A stretch of 49,017 nucleotides of DNA from positions 1 to 49,017 of the forward strand of contig CANEEC010000004.1 in assembly GCA_947426455.1 (NCBI GenBank). Reading direction: 5' to 3'. Position 1 is the first letter of the stretch, and the number at the start of each line of letters is the position of its first letter. Positions 45,220 to 49,017 of this stretch are shown in pieces. The position numbers and the translations under genes were made by a program. The notes below the pieces were generated by a model. The model ran no database searches. It saw nothing but the letters and a program-made list of their open reading frames with translations, and had not been told where the DNA came from. The stretch is from an uncultured Clostridia bacterium. GTDB taxonomy: Bacteria > Bacillota > Clostridia > Peptostreptococcales > Anaerovoracaceae.

Positions 45220-46104
45220 TCAGATGTTGATTTCCCCTTCGGCCAGAATCACACCGCTTCCGCCCACCTGGATCTTCACGTTTTCACCGTCCTCGCTCAG
45301 ACGGGAATCGATTCTGGAGGGACGTCCCATGGCTTCGCCCTGAATGAAGGCATTTTCCCTGCCCGGGACAACCAGTCCCTTGCGGTACAGGTAGTAGGTC
45401 AGTGCACCGTTGGAGGTTCCCGTGGCCGCTTCTTCGTCGATATCATAAAGAGGCGCAAAGTTTCTGCAATGCACCGCGCCGTCGCCGGTATTTACGGTAA
45501 AAGCGTGAACTCCTACCACCTCGTAACGTTCCGACAGCTTGGCCAGCGCCGGAAAGTCCGGCGTGATTTTCGCCAGCTCGCCTTCATCCTTCACCGGCAT
45601 CATAATATCCGGCAATCCGGTGGAAATCATCTCCGGAATCAGATAAGCGCCTCTGGCCTCGCCCTGTCCCTCATGGGATAATCCCATGATTTCATACAAT
45701 TCTTTTCGTCCCCCATCGGCGGCGATTTCGTTGATGTACTGAGGAACGGCCATATCCATCAAAACGGAGCCTTCGCCCACGTCGATACCGATGGTGCCGG
45801 CCAGCGTGTGGTTGATGTAGCTTTCACCGGCCTTCACCTCGCCCGCTTTCGCCAACGCCACAAAAGAACCGATGGTGGCATGTCCGCAGAGATCCACCTC
45901 TGCCGCCGGTGTGAAGTAACGGATGTTGAATTCCTTTTCATTCAGCCGGCGAACAAAAGCCGTTTCCGAATAGCGCAGCTCCGCCGCCGTCTTTCTCATG
46001 GTTTCGTCGTCGGGAAATTCCGCCCCCTCGGGCAAAACTACCACCCCTGCGGGATTGCCGCCAAATACGGTCTGGGTAAACGCATCTACGATATAAAATT
46101 TCAT
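45220..46104 (-). CDS. PhzF-family isomerase-like protein
   Basis: 294 residues. Typical start MKFYIVDAFTQTVFGGNPAGVVVL, catalytic glutamate region ELRYSETAFV, and the second-half motifs LCGHATIGSFVAL and DEEAATGTSNGAL. PhzF enzymes are epimerases/isomerases of small metabolites; outside phenazine producers the substrates are mostly unknown, and no other phenazine gene is present. Two iron-sulfur redox genes flank it, suggesting a shared small-molecule reduction role. GAGGAGG precedes the ATG. Confidence 0.9.
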   Translation of the reverse strand: MKFYIVDAFTQTVFGGNPAGVVVLPEGAEFPDDETMRKTAAELRYSETAFVRRLNEKEFNIRYFTPAAEVDLCGHATIGSFVALAKAGEVKAGESYINHTLAGTIGIDVGEGSVLMDMAVPQYINEIAADGGRKELYEIMGLSHEGQGEARGAYLIPEMISTGLPDIMMPVKDEGELAKITPDFPALAKLSERYEVVGVHAFTVNTGDGAVHCRNFAPLYDIDEEAATGTSNGALTYYLYRKGLVVPGRENAFIQGEAMGRPSRIDSRLSEDGENVKIQVGGSGVILAEGEINI

Positions 46105-46119
46105 CGCTTTTCCTCCTCG

Positions 46120-46293
46120 CTATTCCTCTTCGATCGCGCTCATCACGCAAAGATCCACGCAGGAGCCGCATCCCACGCATTGAGAACCAATCTGGGCTTT
46201 CCCGTCGTCGCCTATGGAAATCGCCCGAGACGGGCAGACCCGAATACAGATTTTGCATCCGCGGCACTTTTCTTTATTCACTCGCACTCTCAT
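46120..46293 (-). CDS. Small 2[4Fe-4S] ferredoxin
   Basis: 57-residue protein. It starts MRVRVNKEKC and contains two cluster motifs, CRGCKICIRVCP and CVGCGSCVDLCV, the second lacking the usual proline after the last cysteine. GGAGG lies just before the ATG. First gene of the operon with the PhzF-like and nitroreductase genes (16-base gap to the former); it presumably supplies electrons to one of them. Confidence 0.88.
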   Translation of the reverse strand: MRVRVNKEKCRGCKICIRVCPSRAISIGDDGKAQIGSQCVGCGSCVDLCVMSAIEEE

Positions 46294-46317
46294 GGCTTTC
46301 CTCCCATTCTTACCGCT

Positions 46318-46346
46318 ATTGTATCATCGCACCGGCAGCAAATCAA
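46318..46346 (-). promoter_or_regulatory. Promoter of the ferredoxin-PhzF-nitroreductase operon
   Basis: Minus-strand -35 TTGATT (46341-46346), spacer 17, -10 TACAAT (46318-46323). Its -35 lies 15 bases from the -35 of the divergent buk promoter. Confidence 0.75.
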
Positions 46347-46361
46347 GCGGCCAAATGGCGA

Positions 46362-46390
46362 TTGCCACCGGTTGGGGAAAATGATACAAT
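46362..46390 (+). promoter_or_regulatory. buk promoter
   Basis: TTGCCA (46362-46367), spacer 17, TACAAT (46385-46390), about 50 bases before the GTG start. Confidence 0.75.
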
Positions 46391-46440
46391 AAATATGAAT
46401 ACCGTATTTCTCACTTACTGCACAAAACGAGGTGATTATT

Positions 46441-47508
46441 GTGAGCTATAGATTATTGATTATGAATTTAGGGTCTACTTCCACCAAGGTTGCGGTCTAC
46501 GAAGACTATGAAGAAGTAGCGAAGGAATCCCTGCATCATTCCCAGGAGCAGCTGAACCAATATCCCAGCCCTCTGGATCAGAAGGAATTCCGCAAGGAAG
46601 CCGTTTTGAAATTCCTTTCTGACCACGGCTACGACCTGAATACCTTCCACTGCATCGTAGCCAGAGGCGGCTGCTGCAAGCCCATTGAAGGCGGCATTTA
46701 TTCCATCACCCAACCCATGCTTGCGGACATCGCTTCGGAGCGCTACGGCCTGCACATCTGCAACACCGGCTGTTTTATCGCCTATGAGCTGGGCCAGGAA
46801 TTTCAGATTCCCGTCATCACCGCCGATACGGTAAAAACCGATGAATACTTCCCGCTGGCGCGCTACAGCGGCCTTCCCGAGCTGCCCCGCGGGTGTACCG
46901 TTCACGCATTAAATCAAAAGGCGACCGCCCGCCGCTACGCATCGTCCATTCACCGCTCCTACGACGAACTGAACCTGATCGTGGCGCATCTGGGCGGCGG
47001 CATCTCCATCGGCGCCCACGACCACGGGCGCATTATCGATGCCAACAACGCTCTGGACGGCGATGGTCCGTTCTCTCCGGAGAGAGCCGGTACGCTGCCG
47101 GTGGGTTCGCTGATCGACCTCTGCTACAGCGGTGAATTTTCGCAGAAAGAGATGCGAAAAAAGATCAACGGCAAGGGCGGTATTATGGCTTATCTGGGTA
47201 CCAACAGCGGATTAGAAGTAGAGGAACGCATCGCAGGCGGTGACGAAAAGGCCAAAGAGGTCTTTGAGGCCATGGCCTATCAGATTTCCCGGGAAATCGG
47301 CGCCGCTGCGGCCACCTTGAAAGGGCAGGTAGACGCCATCCTCCTCACCGGAAGTTTAGCTTATTCCCAGCGTCTCACCGACTGGATCAAGGAGCGCACG
47401 CAGTTCATCGCGAATGTCGTCCTCTACCCCGGTGAAAACGAAATGCTGTCCCTGGCCGAAAGCGGCATGCGCTGGCTGACGGGAGAAGAAGCGTTAAAAA
47501 CCTATTAG
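46441..47508 (+). CDS. buk: Butyrate kinase
   Basis: 355-residue ASKHA-fold kinase converting butyryl phosphate and ADP to butyrate and ATP. The start is GTG 46441, six bases after GAGGTG (46429-46434); GTG 46432 overlaps that site. Motifs: phosphate loop LLIMNLGSTSTKVAVYED, IVARGGCCKPIEGGIY, LIVAHLGGGISIGAHDHGRIID (about 180) and the C-terminal LLTGSLAYS. Branched-chain acyl phosphates are alternative substrates. The usual partner ptb is not adjacent. The gene is intact up to the mobile element that follows. Confidence 0.94.
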   Translation: MSYRLLIMNLGSTSTKVAVYEDYEEVAKESLHHSQEQLNQYPSPLDQKEFRKEAVLKFLSDHGYDLNTFHCIVARGGCCKPIEGGIYSITQPMLADIASERYGLHICNTGCFIAYELGQEFQIPVITADTVKTDEYFPLARYSGLPELPRGCTVHALNQKATARRYASSIHRSYDELNLIVAHLGGGISIGAHDHGRIIDANNALDGDGPFSPERAGTLPVGSLIDLCYSGEFSQKEMRKKINGKGGIMAYLGTNSGLEVEERIAGGDEKAKEVFEAMAYQISREIGAAAATLKGQVDAILLTGSLAYSQRLTDWIKERTQFIANVVLYPGENEMLSLAESGMRWLTGEEALKTY

Positions 47509-49017
47509 CCGCCCGCAAAGAACTGCGGAAAGCCGGAAAACTTGCAAAACTTAAAACCCGCGCATCAAACGCGGTTCGCGAAAACTTGTGAAAAACAAAA
47601 ACCGCCCCCTTCGACAAAACGGTGCCGAACAGATAAGTATAATAGGGTTATAGGGAAGCGCGCACCCTCAAAGAAAGGAGGTTACACACCATGAAGAAGC
47701 AGACAGAGAAAGACAAACTCACCGCCCTATACGAAAGGCTCTCCCATGACGACGAGCGAGCCGGGGAATCCGTAAGCATTGAGAACCAGAAGCGGATTTT
47801 GGAGGACTACGCAAGAAAGAACGGTTTTACCAACATCCGGCATTTTACTGATGACGGAATCCGGGGGACTACGTTCAAGCGTCCGGGGCTTGACGCTATG
47901 TTAGACGAAATCCGGGCGGGGAACGTGGCAACGGTTATCATCAAAGACCAGAGCCGAATCGGGCGTGACGTGGTTGAAGTGGGGCTTTTGAAGCGCACCT
48001 TTGACGAGTACCATGTGCGTTTTATCGCCGCCAATGACAACCTTGACACCGCCAACGGCTTTGATATTATGTCTATCTTCCGTGACGTGATAAACGAGTG
48101 GTACGTTGCCGACACCAGCCGCAAAATCAAAGCTGTTTTCAAGTCCAGAATGGAAAAGGGCTTGCGATGTTCGGGAAGTGTCTGCTATGGCTACCGCGCT
48201 TCCAAAGAAGAAAAAGGCGAGTGGTTGATTGACGAGGAAGCCGCCGCCGTTGTGCGCCGTATCTTCCAGAGCGTCCTTGCCGGGGAAACCATAGCCAGCA
48301 TAGCAAAGGCACTCCGCGCCGAGAAAATCCCTATCCCGTCCGAGCATTGGAAACGGACAGGCGAGCCAGTCCGGGCGGCAAAGTACGCCGACCCCTACGC
48401 ATGGTCAGCGACCACTATCGGCTACATACTGAAACGCCCGGAATACACAGGGCGCAAGGTACTGGGGAAAACCGTATGCGAGAACTACAAGACCAAGAGC
48501 AGCCGCAAGACCGCGCCGGAGGAACAGTATATTTTTGAGGGCGCAATCCCCGCCATTGTGGACGTGGAAACGTGGCAGACCGTACAGAAGATACGGGAAA
48601 CCGTGCGCCGCGCCCCCAAGCGGCAGAACGCCCCGAACCGTTTGACCGGGCTTTTATACTGCGCCGACTGCGGCTCAAAACTCACACACCGCTACAACCT
48701 TGTGCAAGGGAAATGGATAGAGGACGCTTTTATCTGCTCCGGCTACCGCCACTTAGTCCATGACTGCACCATGCACCATATCCCCACGGCGAAGATTGAA
48801 GCCACTATCCTTGCCGTTATCCAGCGCGTGAGCTGGTATGTGCGGCACAACGAAAAGGAGTTTACAGAGCGTGTCCGGGAAGCATCCGACCAGAACCAAG
48901 AAAAGACCGTCAAGGAATGTCAGCAGAAAATCAACAAGGCACAGAAGCGGCACAAGGAGCTTGACGGGCTTGTGAAAAAGCTGTACGAGGGCAACGCCAC
49001 GGGCAAGATACCCGACA
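47509..49017 (+). mobile_element. Left end of an integrative element with large serine recombinase
   Basis: The element continues beyond the window. Its left boundary lies somewhere between the buk stop and the recombinase start (47509-47690); that gap has AAAACTTG-type short repeats, a CCGCG/CGCGG hairpin and TATAAT at 47638-47643. Codon use in the recombinase differs from the chromosomal genes. Cargo is not visible. Confidence 0.7.
47691..49017 (+). CDS. Large serine recombinase, 3' partial
   Basis: 442 residues visible, open to the window end. AAAGGAGG (47674-47681) lies nine bases before the ATG. N-terminal resolvase domain: catalytic serine in YERLSHDD (Ser18), SIENQKRILEDYA, and the arginine segment KDQSRIGRDVVEVG. 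The recombinase domain (YGYRASKEEKGEW, about residue 165) is followed by a zinc ribbon (CADCGSKL ... CSGYRH ... DC) and a coiled-coil (KECQQKINKAQKRHKELD). This layout is that of TnpX-like site-specific recombinases of clostridial integrative or conjugative elements, which insert and excise the element. Confidence 0.93.
   Translation, partial: MKKQTEKDKLTALYERLSHDDERAGESVSIENQKRILEDYARKNGFTNIRHFTDDGIRGTTFKRPGLDAMLDEIRAGNVATVIIKDQSRIGRDVVEVGLLKRTFDEYHVRFIAANDNLDTANGFDIMSIFRDVINEWYVADTSRKIKAVFKSRMEKGLRCSGSVCYGYRASKEEKGEWLIDEEAAAVVRRIFQSVLAGETIASIAKALRAEKIPIPSEHWKRTGEPVRAAKYADPYAWSATTIGYILKRPEYTGRKVLGKTVCENYKTKSSRKTAPEEQYIFEGAIPAIVDVETWQTVQKIRETVRRAPKRQNAPNRLTGLLYCADCGSKLTHRYNLVQGKWIEDAFICSGYRHLVHDCTMHHIPTAKIEATILAVIQRVSWYVRHNEKEFTERVREASDQNQEKTVKECQQKINKAQKRHKELDGLVKKLYEGNATGKIPD

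Noticed and set aside
47540..47600. buk terminator from the CCGCG/CGCGG hairpin
   Set aside because: A T-run is present only for the minus strand, where no gene ends.
1..49017. CRISPR arrays, tRNA and rRNA genes
   Set aside because: Gaps were read for direct-repeat arrays and cloverleaf signatures; none was found. The only regular array is the 33-bp repeat at 44252-44330, which has no unique spacers.

Overview
The window is a chromosomal segment of a low-GC-phylum (Bacillota) anaerobe, most likely class Clostridia, although its coding DNA is fairly GC-rich. The evidence is strong AGGAGG ribosome sites, a SAM-I riboswitch upstream of metK, a secA-prfB pair with the classical RF2 frameshift, a FeoB-associated Cys-rich protein, and butyrate-type fermentation genes (crt, hbd, buk) that are scattered, not clustered. 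The family within Clostridia cannot be fixed from the sequence alone. No rRNA, tRNA or CRISPR array was seen.

Layout. 1-3665 (+): spermidine/putrescine ABC transporter potABCD, potA cut by the window edge. 3757-9695 (-): feoA-feoB-Cys-rich membrane protein for ferrous iron uptake, followed closely by addB. 9951-12152 (+): a MerR regulator and the MATE efflux pump it probably controls through a 19-bp-spacer promoter. 12276-19318 (-): secA-prfB-tex-HAD phosphatase. 19529-23692 (-): an unknown gene, the SAM riboswitch with metK, then aspartokinase. 23815-27104 (-): a second MATE pump, hbd with a Rex-like operator, and crt. 27190-35117: envelope glycan genes (CapD-type dehydratase, GT-C membrane protein, GtrB-like GT2, MurJ-type flippase), interrupted by an AT-rich island with an AbiD/AbiF-type HEPN gene and a candidate small RNA. 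35438-41340 (-): scpA-scpB-EamA-D,D-carboxypeptidase-PyrK-like flavoprotein, preceded by a secreted lytic transglycosylase. 41672-42900 (+): a split ThrE-type exporter. 42897-44240 (-): an AAA/DUF4143 ATPase with a 33-bp tandem repeat upstream. 44429-46293 (-): mini-ferredoxin, PhzF-like and ferredoxin-nitroreductase operon. 46441-47508 (+): butyrate kinase. 47691-end (+): large serine recombinase, the left edge of an integrative element.

The housekeeping genes are ordinary. The parts that deserve attention are regulatory or accessory: the Abi gene next to a self-contained promoter/terminator unit of about 60 nt, a hairpin-rich and apparently in-frame insertion in the GT-C gene, phased repeats upstream of the AAA/DUF4143 gene, a terminator overlapping the dac ribosome site, and well-formed MerR, Rex and Fur-like operators. 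The best candidate for an under-described system is the HEPN Abi gene with its small RNA (32227-33530). All function calls are from motif reading; no database search was possible.
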